From positions 1 to 61,263 of the forward strand of contig JAIXMR010000136.1 of NCBI GenBank assembly GCA_025677835.1: a stretch of 61,263 nt of DNA. Reading direction: 5' to 3'. Shown piece by piece: positions 21,501 through 32,840 of the stretch. The translations under genes were made by a program, and so were the position numbers. Positions within the stretch are counted from its first letter, which is position 1; every line of letters starts with the position of its first letter. The notes beneath the pieces are model-generated. The model had not been told where the DNA came from and made no database searches. It was given only the letters and a program-made list of their open reading frames with translations. Source of the stretch: Sporodiniella umbellata. Its lineage: Eukaryota > Mucoromycota > Mucoromycetes > Mucorales > Rhizopodaceae.

Positions 21501-24427
21501 GCCGGATTACGTAAGAATATTCGTGAAACTGCTGAAATCCGTAGAGCTATTGCTGTTGAGAATGCTTTAGACTTCAAGACTGTATATGGTGAAGTAGCTG
21601 AACGTTCTCACAAGCCTCACAAGATTACTCCTCGTGCTAATATGAAGTTTGACTTCCCTACTCTTAAGTCTTACGATTCATTGAAGCACTTAAGTTACTT
21701 GAAGGGCATGTTGGACCTTGAGCAAGTAATTGTTGTTACCGGCTTTGGCGAAGTTTCTCCTTGGGGTAACGCTAGAACTCGTTGGGAAATGGAAGCCAAT
21801 GGTGAATTCTCTTTGGAGGGTTGTATTGAATTGGCCTGGATTATGGGTCATATAAAGCACTACAATGGTAATTTGAAGACTGGCAAGTTTTATTCTGGAT
21901 GGGTGGATGCAAAGACTGGCGAACCAGTCGAAGACAGAGATGTCAAGACTAAGTACGAAAAATCAATTCTTGAACACACTGGTATCCGTTTCATTGGTTA
22001 GTATAACACATACATTTGTGTATGTTCTTTAAAAAAAAAAAAGCTAACCATGCTTAAATCTTTATAGAGCCTGAAATTATGAATGGCTACAACCCTGAAA
22101 AGAAGATGCTGATGCAAGAAATTGTTATTGATCACGACCTTGAACCTTTTGCGTGCTCTAAAGAAGAAGCTGATCACTTCAAACACGAGCAAGGAGACAA
22201 GGCTGACACGTATGAAAATTCCAGTGGTGAATGGTATGTTATCTTACGTAAAGGCGCTACTCTGTATGTCCCCAAGGCTCTTCGTTTTGACCGCCTTGTT
22301 GCTGGCCAAATCCCTACCGGATGGAGCGCTGAGCGCTATGGCGTCCCTAAGGATATTGTCGATCAAGTAGATCCTGTCAGTCTGTTCAATATCATTTCTA
22401 CAGTTGAAGCCTTTGTTTCTGCTGGTATTACAGATCCTTATGAATTCTACAAGTACGTTCACGTCTCTGAAGTTGGTAATACCACTGGTTCCGGTGTTGG
22501 TGGTCAAGCTTCTCAACGCGGTCTTTATCGCGACCGTTTGTTAGACAAGCCTGTTCAAAAGGATATTCTTCAAGAATCCTTCATTAACACCATGCCTGCC
22601 TGGATCAATATGTTGTTGCTTTCTTCCTCTGGTCCAGTCAAAACACCCGTCAACGCCTGTGCTACATCTGCTGTCTCTATCGACTTAGCTTGTGAAACTA
22701 TCTTGAGCGGTAAAGCTAAGATCATGATTGCTGGTGCTACTGAAGATATCACTGAAGAGTCGAGCTACGAATTTGCTAACATGAAGGCTACTTCTAATGC
22801 TGTCGAAGAACTTGAGCATGGCCGTACTCCTTCTGAAATGTCTCGCCCTACCACCACAACTAGAAGTGGCTTTATGGAATCCCATGGCTCCGGTAATCAC
22901 ATCTTAATGTCTGCTGCTACGGCTATTGAGATCGGTTGTCCTATCTACGGTATTCTTGCTCTCAGCAGTACTGCTACTGACAAAGAAGGCCGCTCCGTCC
23001 CTGCCCCAGGTGCTGGTATTTTAACTACCGCTCGTGAAGGTTCCCGTAAGAGAGCTTCTCCTTTGTTGAGCTTTAACTACCGTGCCAGACAAATCAAGGC
23101 TCGTCGTACTCAAATCAAGTCTTGGGTTGAAAGCGAATATAGCTTGTTACGTGAGGAGTTAGAGGAGCTCAAGACCTCTGGCGAGTTAGTCGCTGAAGAT
23201 GAACAATCCTGGATTGAAGAAAGAACCACTTTTATTCATCGCGAAGCCAAGCGTCAAGAAAAGGAAGCTTTGACCACTTATAACCATCAGTTCTTCAAGG
23301 ACGATACCAGCATTGCTCCTATTCGTGGTGCCCTTGCTATGTACGGCTTAACTATAGATGATATCAACGTTGCTTCTTTCCATGGTACTTCCACCAAGGC
23401 TAATGATAAGAACGAATCTCGTGTACTCAACAGCCAACTGAAGCACTTGGGTCGTACCAAGGGTAATGCTCTTTTGGCTATCACTCAAAAATACTTGACA
23501 GGTCACCCCAAGGGTCCTGCTGCCTCCTGGATGGCTAACGGTATGATTCAATGTTTACTCAGTGGTACCATTCCTGGCAATCGCAACGCCGATAACGTCG
23601 ACTTGGTCATGAAAGACTTTGAATTCATTGTTTATCCTTCTCGCTCCATCCAAACAGACGGCCTGAAGGCTGGTCTTCTCAAGTCCTTTGGTTTCGGTCA
23701 AGCTGGTAGTGAAATATTAATCATTCATCCTGACTATGTCCTTGGTTCTTTGGAAGAATCTCAATATGAAGAATACAAATCTAGAAACGCTCAACGTTAT
23801 GCCAAGGCTTATCGCTATCTCCACGATTCGATCACTGGTGTAGCTGATTTTGTCCAAATCAAGAACGAAGCCCCTTACTCTTCAGAGCTTGAGTTCTCTG
23901 TTTATCTAAACCCTAGCGCTCGTACTGAGTACTCCAAGGAAAAGAAATCATGGCGCTTCACCAACAAATCCTCTGCTCTTGAAGCTCCTACAGCTGGTGA
24001 CGCCTCTGTTACAAAGGAAATCCTTTCCTCTTTAGCTGAACAGCAAGCTGGCAAGAAAGGCGTTGGTGTTGATGTCGAATTGACCAATACATTCAATATC
24101 GAAAATACCACCTTTATTCAACGCAACTTTACAACTGCTGAAATTGAGTACTGTCAATCCCGCCCTGATCCTCAAGCAAGCTTTACAGGACGCTGGTCTG
24201 CTAAGGAAGCTGTTTTCAAAGCTATCTCCTCTTATGGCAATATCTCTTCTTTTGGTGCTGGCGCTCCTTTGAACGAAATTGAAATCAAGGCTAACGAGGT
24301 TGGAGCCCCCGAAGTTGTACTTGCCGGTAAAGCTAAGGAAGCAGCTACAGCTGTAGGTGTAAATTCTTTGAATGTTTCTATTAGTCATAGCGGAGCCTAC
24401 AGTGTTGCTGTCGCTCTCGCTCAGTGA
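12570..24427 (+). CDS. Fused type I fatty acid synthase (beta-alpha single polypeptide)
   Basis: Exons 12570-13401, 13466-14053, 14106-14430, 14486-21996 and 22068-24427 give 3,871 aa. It makes long-chain acyl-CoA from acetyl- and malonyl-CoA in the cytosol. Domains in order (approximate residues): acetyltransferase with GHSQG (Ser ~283), enoyl reductase with the [12 protein letters not shown] motif (~745), MaoC-like dehydratase (SGDFNPIHV, ~1576), malonyl/palmitoyl transferase (AGHSLGEYA, ~1827), ACP (GGKST, Ser ~2243), ketoreductase (TGAGKDSIG ~2662; YGESK ~2818), ketosynthase (NACATSA, Cys ~3283; [20 protein letters not shown]) and C-terminal phosphopantetheinyl transferase (GVGVDVEL, ~3750). 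The yeast Fas1 end and Fas2 start correspond to nt ~18950-18990, with no stop or splice site there. An Ala/Pro-rich linker precedes the ACP. The stretch before the KR ([13 protein letters not shown]) follows the KLADYV region after only ~25 residues, far shorter than in yeast Fas2. The start could instead be the ATG at 12627. All catalytic residues looked for are present. Confidence 0.97.
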
Positions 24428-25375
24428 AAAATATATATTTGTTGAATAACTGTATTAATAAAAAAAAACTTGTGTTTTGTTCAAAAGTATTTCTTCTTTA
24501 TTTCTTTAATGATATCGTAATCTAGTTCTTTAATCTCTAGCCAACGCGTTTGTATTTAAAAGTCTGAATGCAACAGTGAAACTTTCTTTGGGCATTTTAA
24601 GGCCAAAACGAAAGAAGTATACAGGTTCACAAATGTATAGTTAACGTCAAGTGGGGCTGGTTCGAATGAAACCTGGCTTTACAAATTGTTCATTAAAAGT
24701 ATGTTACAATACTCCCACATTATTCGAGAGAAAAGTACAAAGAGTAATAATCTTTAAGTTTTCACTGCAGTACTTGATGAGTGTAAGTTTCCAGACTGTC
24801 TGATAATAACGGATATTACTACAGTGCGTTGTTATTGTTCTAAATCCAATGGAAAGTCGTATCTGCTTGCCTTTTTAAGCCCAATTGAATTGTTTTTGGC
24901 CAGGTTGATTTTGGTCCAAAGTATGCAGTCAGTGTTATCGTATTAGTGACGATGCAAATGGTATCCCATTCTCGCATGTCCACAGCTTATGGACGTTTTC
25001 TCACCAGCCAAAACTTACTTTATTGCGACCTTGAAACGGTTTTTTCTGTATTCTGGGTGCAACCGATAACGTTGTGAAATACATACGTAAGAATGGCTAT
25101 AGTTATATTCAAATTCTTAAGGACTGTCTCTTTACCAGTACAAAGCCGATGTTTTATACCTGTGTATAATTTGTATTATAAAATATGGCGTTGATTTTGT
25201 ACTATCGTGTAATGTCCTGGGGGGTTTAAAAAAATAAGCAACTTGTACCGTGAAAAAAGCGCAAATGCCCATTCAATATCAGTCAATTTCTCATAGTAGA
25301 ATGACGTAAAAGGGGAGCGGGTTTGGTCTCCTTTTTATCTTTTTTTTTTTTCTGTTATATCAAAACACAAGAGAA
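24428..25375. other. Intergenic between FAS and E1
   Basis: Contains the FAS 3' end (AATAAA-like sequence at about 24454) and then ~850 bp without a supportable gene. Confidence 0.5.
25302..25309. promoter_or_regulatory. TGACGTAA, ATF/CREB-like site upstream of E1
   Basis: The octamer TGACGTAA lies 66 bp before the E1 start codon. bZIP factors of the ATF/CREB type bind TGACGTMA. Whether it is used here is unknown. Confidence 0.35.
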
Positions 25376-28300
25376 ATGTCGAAAATGAATGTCGATGCTG
25401 AACAAGCCATTGATGAAAGCTTATATTCCCGTCAACTGTAAACTAGCAAATTTAAAAATCGGCTTACCTTTTTTTTTTTTTTTTTTTAAAGCTTACGCGT
25501 TTTGTTTTTTGTTATTTTTCTTTAGTTACGTTTTGGGTCATGAGGCCATGAAAAAAATGAGCGCAGCTCATGTGTTGATTGCTGGACTGAACGGTCTTGG
25601 TGTTGAAATTGGTAACAATTCTTTGTTGGGAGAAAATCAAAAGTAGATTGTTACTCATTACTATATAGCCAAGAATGTTGTCTTAGCTGGTGTTAAAAGC
25701 GTCACTCTTTATGACCCTACATCCACCAGGGTCAATGACTTGTCTACACAGGTAAATCAGAAACTTCCAAATCAAATGCTTAGTCTTGTGAGCTAGTTTT
25801 ATTTAACAGAGCAAGATATTGGTCAACCTCGTGCTAAAGTAACTCAGCCTAAACTTGCCGAATTGAATCAATATGTACCTGTTCACCTTTTGGAAAACGA
25901 TTTAACTGAGGATGTATTGAAAAAGTATAAAGTTGTGGTGATCACCGATATGCCTCTTTCAAAACAACTGGAAATTTCTGATATTTGCCATGCAAACAAC
26001 ATTCATTTCATTTCTACCGAAGTTCGTGGTCTCTTTGGGTAAAAAGGACATAGAGCTGCTTTACAGGCATCTAACTTTGAAGTGATTTAGTCGCATCTTC
26101 AACGATTTTGGCTCCAAATTTGAAGTGTTGGATACAAATGGAGAAGAGCCTTTGCATGGTATGATAGCCAGTATTTCAAAGGTAAGATAGCTTGTGAGAA
26201 TTTATCAAATGAACAGATAACAGGTGGCCCTGACAAATAGCTTAGGAAGAGGATGGTATTATCACTTGTTTGGATGAAGTTCGTCATGGTTTAGAAGACG
26301 GCGCTTATGTGACATTCAAAGAAATCCAAGGAATGAGTGAATTGAACGATTGTTCTCCTCGTAAAGTAAAGGTTATCGGTCCCTATTCTTTCGCTATCGG
26401 GGATACATCCAGCTTTGGTGATTATAAGAGTGGAGGACTGTTTACTGAAGTGAAGATTCCTACTCATGTTGATTTTGTAAATAGTAGCAGCCTAATGTAT
26501 ATCATCCAACTAACTCTCTATTGCAGAAATCGTTCAAAGAGTCTTTAAGCAATCCTGAATATTTGGTCTCTGATTTTGCTAAATTCGATCGCCCTGCTCA
26601 GCTCCATCTCGGTTTCCAAGCATTGCACGACTTTGTAGAAAAGCACGGAAGATGGCCTAAGCCTAGAAATGACCAAGATGCAACTGAGGTTTTTGAAAAG
26701 ACAAAGGAATTAGCACAAAGTTTAGAGGAAAAGCCCGAATTAGATGAAAAGCTAATCAAGGAGCTAGCATATCAATCTCAAGGTGAGGTATCTCCTATGG
26801 TTGCTGTATATGGTGGTATGGCAGCACAAGAAGTATTGAAGGCTGTCAGTGGCAAGTTTTCACCTATTCGCCAATATATGTATTTTGATGCTCTTGAAGC
26901 ACTCCCTATCAACTCCAAGCTAACAGAAGAACTCTGTGCCCCAGTAAGTAATAATGACAGGCTACAGTAGTGATCGCTCAACGATTTATGTATAGACTGG
27001 ATCACGATACGATGGTCAAATTGCTGTTTTTGGCCGTGAATTTCAAGAAAAGATTGCCAACACTAAAGAGTTCTTAGTGGGCGCTGGTGCTATTGGCTGT
27101 GAGATGCTTAAGAACTGGTCTATGATGGGACTGGGTACTGGACCCAAGGGCCATTTGACGATCACTGATATGGACACCATCGAAAAGAGTAACCTTAACA
27201 GACAGTTCCTGTTCAGAACAGGCGATGTTGGCGTAAGATATACCTAGAAATATAAACTCGACTGATAATAACTATAATCTGAACAGAAATTGAAATCTGA
27301 ATGTGCATCTGCTGCTGTCTGTAAAATGAACCCTGATTTAAACAGCAAAATTACTATTCACCAAGAGCGTGTTGGCCCTGATACTGAGAGTAAAAAAAAA
27401 AAAAAAAAAAAAAAAAAGACAATGGGAGCTGAGCGATTTCTTAGACATTTACGACGACACCTTTTTTGAATCATTGGACGGTGTTACGAATGCCCTTGAT
27501 AATGTGGAGGCTCGTAAGTTATGAAATACAATCAATGTGCTGTGCTCTAAGAGTATTTTAGGTAAATATATGGACCGAAGATGTGTCTATTACCGCAAGC
27601 CTCTTTTGGAATCAGGCACCCTTGGTACTAAGGGTAACACTCAAGTTATCATACCTTTTGTGACCGAGTCCTACTCTTCTTCTCAAGACCCTCCTGAGAA
27701 GTCCATTCCTATCTGTACATTGAAGAACTTCCCTAATGCGATTGAGCATACTATTCAATGGGCACGTGATTTGTTTGAAGGCTACTTTAAGCAACCTGCA
27801 GATAACGTCAACCTGTATTTGACTCAGCCCAACTTTGTTGAAGCTACCCTTAAGCAAGGCGGCACAAGCAAAGAAACCTTGGAGACCGTCAACAGCTTCT
27901 TGACTTCTGACAAGCCAGAGTCGTACTCTGACTGTATTACTTGGGCCAGACTCAAGTTTGAAGAGCTATTCAGTAACACTATTCGCCAATTGTTGTTCAA
28001 CTTTCCTCCAGATGCTATCACCTCTTCCGGCCAACCTTTCTGGTCCGGCCCTAAACGTGCACCCACTGCTCTTGTATTTGACGCCCAAAACCCTGACCAC
28101 TTTAAATTTGTTCTGCACGCTGCTCAGCTGCATGCTTTCAACTATGGTTTGAAGGTTGAGGAAGATGAGGGTGTGTTCCGAAAGGTTCTTGAGAACGTGA
28201 TGGTACCTGAATTCAAGCCTAGAGAAGGTGTAAAGATCCAAGTTCAAGAGAACGAATCTGCTGATAACGATCAGGGCGCCGACTCTCTTGACGATCTTAT

Positions 28301-28973
28301 TGCCCACTTGCCTGCTGCTTCCTCTTTTGGTTCATACCGATTGACGCCAGCCGAATTTGAAAAAGACGATGATAGCAACCATCATATTGACTTTATTACT
28401 GCAGCTTCCAACTTGCGTGCTCTCAACTACAGTATCACTCCTGCTGACCGTTACCGTACCAAGTTCATTGCCGGAAAGATTATTCCAGCCATTGCTACAA
28501 CCACAGCCATGGTTACTGGTTTGGTCTGTCTTGAGCTTTACAAAGTCATTGACGGCAAGCAAGACTTGGAGCAATATAAGAACGGTTTTGTTAATCTGGC
28601 TTTGCCTTTCTTTGGTTTCTCTGAGCCTATTGCGGTTCCTTCATTGGAATACAACGGTGTTAAATTCAGTTTGTGGGATCGCTTCGACATTGACCACGAT
28701 ATGACTTTGCAAGAGTTCATTGACTATTTCCAAAACGAGCATAAGCTTGAGGTTACGATGGTGTCTTCAGGTGTTTCCATGTTGTACTCTTTCTTTATGA
28801 ATAAGAAAAAGGCAACTGAAAGGCTTGCTATGAAGCTATCCAAAGTAGTAGAGAGTGTTTCAAAAAAGCCTATTCCTTCTCACGTAAAGTCGTTGATCTT
28901 TGAAGTGTGTGTGAATGATGTGAACGATGAGGATGTTGATGTGCCCTATGTTCGTGTCAAGATAAGATCTTGA
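25376..28973 (+). CDS. UBA1: Ubiquitin-activating enzyme E1
   Basis: Eleven exons: 25376-25437, 25526-25611, 25669-25751, 25797-26038, 26091-26181, 26246-26476, 26527-26943, 26996-27232, 27287-27389, 27445-27513 and 27562-28973, giving 1,010 aa. The enzyme adenylates ubiquitin with ATP and forms an E1-ubiquitin thioester for transfer to E2. Seen: [13 protein letters not shown] at the start, inactive adenylation half with [12 protein letters not shown], active adenylation half with [28 protein letters not shown], then the catalytic-cysteine segment PICTLKNFP (Cys ~592), KRAPT, and a C-terminal ubiquitin-fold domain (WDRFDI onward). Length matches yeast Uba1 (1,024 aa). Intron 9 (27390-27444) is unusual: its GT donor is followed directly by 26 adenines. 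The first ten exons are short and the last holds nearly half the gene. Confidence 0.96.
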
Positions 28974-29003
28974 AATTCTTTGAATAAACCAAATCAGACC
29001 TAG

Positions 29004-29011
29004 TCACGTGA
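29004..29011. promoter_or_regulatory. TCACGTGA E-box palindrome
   Basis: A perfect palindrome lies 31 bp after the E1 stop and about 94 bp before the next ATG. It is the known core of Cbf1-type bHLH sites in fungi. Placement suggests it serves the small gene at 29105 (inference). Confidence 0.4.
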
Positions 29012-29104
29012 TTCGTACCGATTTTTTCGCTGGCTGACTATGTGTATGTGTGTGTGCGTGTGTGTGTATTTTATTTATTTTTCTTTTCTCTTTCTTCTAC
29101 AAAA

Positions 29105-29299
29105 ATGCCAGCTGAGAACGAAAGCAAAACAAGAACAAATCATTTTGGCTCTATCCATCCTGCGTTCAAAGGAAGCCATACCTCTTACCGTCCAAAGACA
29201 ACGCTACCCCCTCCAGAAGCGTTTGACCCATCCACGATCAACCCAATGTTCTATGGCTATCATTCGCAGCCTTTACCACAAGCCCCCAACAAGCTATGA
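29105..29299 (+). CDS. Small conserved-looking protein, function unknown (64 aa)
   Basis: Single ATG-initiated frame of 64 codons just downstream of E1, preceded by a CT-rich leader and an E-box. The product is hydrophilic, with basic and proline-rich segments (SYRPKTTLPPPEAFDP, INPMFYGYHSQPLPQ), and has no signal peptide or membrane segment. The composition is protein-like and unlike the random AT-rich frames nearby. I do not recognise the family. A spliced extension is possible because another frame stays open to 29438. Confidence 0.45.
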   Translation: MPAENESKTRTNHFGSIHPAFKGSHTSYRPKTTLPPPEAFDPSTINPMFYGYHSQPLPQAPNKL

Positions 29300-29807
29300 T
29301 TCTATCTACAAAACCAGACAGAATATAAATAAACAGCCATTTATGTCAATCGCCCGCCTTGGGTCGTGTGGAAATCTTGAGAGATACCTTGATGGAATAC
29401 ACCCTTCAATAGGATGCATACACTACGCGCACCCCTGAGGGTGGGTGGTTACCAAGAAAGGAAAGACCTTTCATGATTGGACCTGACTTGAAAATAGAAT
29501 AGGAAGTAATTGATCTTTAGGTGGTTTCTCCTTTTCGCCTTTGCCAAAGAGTGTACATCCGCTTGCTCTACCTTTTTAGGATCATTTTGTTTACTGTATT
29601 CAAAAAAGAAAACAAAAGGATGAATAGTAAGCAAAAACAAAGAAAGTTGGCAACCGAGTAGACCACTCGATTCGTTTCAGTCACGGTTTATTTTCTTTTC
29701 CGAAAGCAATTGAGTTTCCGTTTTACAGAGAGATCCATAAATAACTAATAATAATAATAAAAAAAAAAAAAAAAAAAATAACTTTTTCTTTTTCTTTTTA
29801 CAGAAAA
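29300..29807. other. Intergenic with a possible small minus-strand exon
   Basis: A minus-strand frame (29640-29449) contains KQNDPKKVEQADVHSLAKAK just after a good acceptor-like sequence (TTTTGAATACAG). It has no ATG, and I could not find a convincing upstream exon. A/T tract at 29760-29778. Confidence 0.25.
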
Positions 29808-30929
29808 ATGCGTTCATTGTGTGTTGTGTTTTTGGCGGTTGTCTTTAGCATGGCAGCATGCCAACAGCTTTGCAACGGCTATGCCGAGTATTGTAACAAG
29901 CCATACAACACGATTTCGCAGCTTGTGACCCACAACTCGTATGGCTATGTGTCCAACCCTGCAGCCAACCAACTGTGTCCGATCACAACACAGCTAGAGG
30001 ATGGGGTTCGAGGGATCAAGTTATCAGCGATCAAGGCACCCAACGCTACTGCAGAGACGATGGGATCTGTTGACAGCATTTATCTTTGTCACACGTCATG
30101 TATTATATTAAATGCCGGGCCTGCGGTGGAAACGCTGAGGTCTATTAAAGAGTGGGTGGTGAACCATCCTAATGAGGTGGTGACGATTATGTGGAGTAAC
30201 GTAGACCAATTTGAAGGGGATGCGTTTGCAGCCATCTACCAAGCGAGCGGGATCCTTGATTACAGTTATCAGCAGCCGATGAAGAACCTAACGTGGCCGA
30301 CGTTGGGTGAAATAATTGCCAGCGGAAAGAGAATCATCACCTTTGCAGATACCTACGTCCAAGACAAGTACCCCTGGTATGTATACAGATGCTCATGTGC
30401 GCGATGCTTATCCTCTCCCCCCCCTTTTTCTGTCAGGCTTCTGACCGAGTTCAACTACATGTTTGAGACCTCTTACGAAAACTTTAACGAAAGTTCGTTT
30501 TCTTGCACTATGGATCGACCGCAAGAGCCAGACTATCCCAACTCGGTGATGTATGTCATGAACCATTTCCTTTACGGTTCACTTCAACTGGGCTCGCTTC
30601 CTATCCAAATCCCCCAAAAGGGTCGCGCCAGTGTCACGAACGGAAACGATTCTTTATTAAAGCAAGCCAGGCATTGTACTGCCACCTTTGGTAGACAACC
30701 CAATTTCCTTGAAGTGGATTTTTATAATTTAGGAAACGCTCTGCAAATTACCGCAGAGTTGAACAACGTGACCTATTCATCCCTTCCCTCACTCAAATGT
30801 GACGCTTATACTGCCCAGATCGCAGGCAGTCCAAGTACTGACTCATCTGAGGCTATCCAAACCATCAGTGTTAGCTCGGTCAGTTTACTCTTGACTCTCA
30901 TTGCCGCTGCATTTTTCATCTTTCTATAG
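29808..30929 (+). CDS. GPI-anchored, PLC-like phosphodiesterase (TIM-barrel)
   Basis: Exons 29808-30376 and 30437-30929, 353 aa. Seen: signal peptide (MRSLCVVFLAVVFSMAACQQ), a Cys-containing N-terminus, TISQLVTHNSYGY carrying the first PI-PLC X-type histidine, LEDGVRGIKLS, then YLCHTSC with the second candidate catalytic His, and EVVTIMW. The C-terminus is a Ser-rich stretch followed by a ~17-residue hydrophobic tail, the signature of a GPI-anchor signal. It resembles the fungal secreted PLC-like phosphodiesterases. The substrate is unknown, and true phosphatidylinositol hydrolysis is not shown. The 60-nt intron has no stop and keeps frame, so retention would add 20 residues (Cys/Pro-rich) rather than break the protein. 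Polyadenylation-like AATAAA lies at about 30982. Confidence 0.85.
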   Translation: MRSLCVVFLAVVFSMAACQQLCNGYAEYCNKPYNTISQLVTHNSYGYVSNPAANQLCPITTQLEDGVRGIKLSAIKAPNATAETMGSVDSIYLCHTSCIILNAGPAVETLRSIKEWVVNHPNEVVTIMWSNVDQFEGDAFAAIYQASGILDYSYQQPMKNLTWPTLGEIIASGKRIITFADTYVQDKYPWYVYRCSCARCLSSPPPFSVRLLTEFNYMFETSYENFNESSFSCTMDRPQEPDYPNSVMYVMNHFLYGSLQLGSLPIQIPQKGRASVTNGNDSLLKQARHCTATFGRQPNFLEVDFYNLGNALQITAELNNVTYSSLPSLKCDAYTAQIAGSPSTDSSEAIQTISVSSVSLLLTLIAAAFFIFL

Positions 30930-31012
30930 ACTGTTTTTTCTCTCTGTTCTTTTTCCCTCCCCCCCCATTCCTTACTTGAGGAAATAAACCCACTTTATTA
31001 TTATTATTAGTA

Positions 31013-32840
31013 TTAGGATGATGAATTCAAAAGATACAATGCGTAGGGCGGATCGATGGGGTGGGTTGTTAACCAAGGATGGGCCAAGACTTGATCGATA
31101 GTGATTCTTTTTTCAACGTCTCGGTTCAACATTTTACGGATGAGGTCCAAGGTATCTAAAGTTAGATAGGGTGGGTAAAGTGTTGATATGAATGGGTTTA
31201 CCTTGGGATAGGACAAAAGGGAGGTTGAGATCACTTTCGAGAATACCCGAGAGACTATTGAACGGATTTTCTCGATAGATCAAGGTGAAGAGTAAGATAC
31301 CGCAGGCCCAGACATCTTGAGGAGGACCTTCGTATGGGTTTCCTTTCACTATTTCAGGTGCACAGTATTCGAGTGTGCCTGTGAAGGTATCAAACTTTCT
31401 TCCCTGTCGATAATAAGCCGCACAGCCAAAATCGATGAGATGGAGGGTGCCGTGTTGATCGAGAATGATGTTTTCGTCTTTGATGTCTCGATGGACGATA
31501 CGGTGCGTATGGAGATGTTGGACGGCTTTGGCTACCTGATGGAACAGATGGCGAATCTCGCCCTCAGCCAGGCTCGGGTTGGTTTCAATATAGTCAAAGA
31601 GAGCCATCCCGTCCCCTAGCAAATCCATCACTACAAAGTAACAGTCTTCGTCTTCCATGCTCGTCACCAGTCGACAGCAGTTCTGATGAGGATGGTTTCG
31701 AAGTGTGTTCAGGATATGGATCTCCATCGGTATCGATCCCAACTGTCTATCCCTATTCATCTATGAGTCGCTTTTTATCTTGTGTTTTTGACTTGCCTGA
31801 TCCAGGAGTCTACAACGATTTTCGATTTTAGAATGTATTTGATCACCAGCTTTTTTTGACAAGGGTCGTCTTTTCGATAAGCCAGTTTGGCCATACCATA
31901 GGTACCCTGACCTAACGCATCCAATACCACATAGTCGTCCAGTGGGTGTTTTTCGTTGACACCCCGAGGGCGGGCGAATGCAGCGCTAGCGTCGGTCGTA
32001 CTTGGGGGAAAAAGTCGTTTGGCCTCATCTACCGTGCCAAACGAGCTGATCCGGCTAGGTCTGGGTGGCTGGGTCGCTGCCATCTCACGACGCGGTGCGT
32101 GTTCTACAGCAGCATGGCTTGGGTCGTTGGCGATCCGGACCCGATTGTCTTGGGGAATCGCGACCTCCACCCTGACCTTGCTCTGGTCTCCATGGCAACC
32201 CGAGCGCATCGCCCGAGCTATCCACGCGCGACACAGCCGACTGTCAGCCGTTCCTAGCTTGGACAGAAGCATGGGCATCTGTGGTAACAGACAATCAATC
32301 GTCCGTCTGTCCGTCATGGCTTCTACAGAGTCACCCAAGCGACCTGGGGCGCTCAGAGGCTGCACCAAGTAGTCAGACGGGTGGCGCATTGTTGTGATCT
32401 GTCCAAAACAAAACGGGAGGGGGATTAGCTTGTTTTTATATAGGAGATCAATCCATCTCTCAAGAAAATTATTTACTAACAGTGGCTCCATATAGCATCT
32501 CTTTTTGATGCGCTTCCACCCTTATTTTCAATCGACGTTCTAAGAGGTCTGCCATCCGACGCCTGAAAGGTTCCTGTAGACATCTCTTTAGAAACGAGTC
32601 CCCGATCCAGGTCGAATCCAGACCCAAGTCGTGGACTGTGATAGGGTGCCAGAGCCTGCCTTTGGGATCCGTGGTGAGAATGGCCTGGTTTGGAGGCAAC
32701 TGACGGCTGGGTCCGTCCTCTAGCCTCCCCTTTTCTTCTATTACCATCCCATTTCTCACAGGGGAATTCATGTTGTGTCGACAAGCATGGGTTTCATCCT
32801 CTGCCCACTCGGTGTTTCGTATCGGTCCCATACCTTCCAT
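31013..32840 (-). CDS. PAS-kinase-type Ser/Thr protein kinase
   Basis: Exons 32840-32481, 32398-31797, 31752-31202 and 31155-31013, 551 aa from the first in-frame ATG. A further 5' exon is possible. The C-terminal half is a full kinase domain: GQGTYGMAKLAY, VIKYI (Lys), HRDIKDENI, LIDFGCAAYY, GTLEYCAPEIV, EGPPQDVWACGILL, IYRENPF, and ends HPWLTTHP. The IDFGCAAYYRQGRKFDTFTG stretch and DSWIRDRQLGS-IPMEI region are typical of PAS kinases (yeast Psk1/Psk2), which link nutrient state to glycogen and translation control. The N-terminal part (NQAILTTDPKGRLW onward) looks like a weak or degenerate PAS region; that is uncertain. Intron 2 (31796-31753) has a GC donor (AG|GCAAGT) with a normal AG acceptor. 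Intron 1 uses GTTAGT. Confidence 0.88.

Noticed and set aside
29449..29640. Minus-strand frame with DPKKVEQADVHSLAK
   Set aside because: A convincing acceptor precedes it, but there is no ATG and no believable first exon. Noted in the intergenic entry rather than called a gene.
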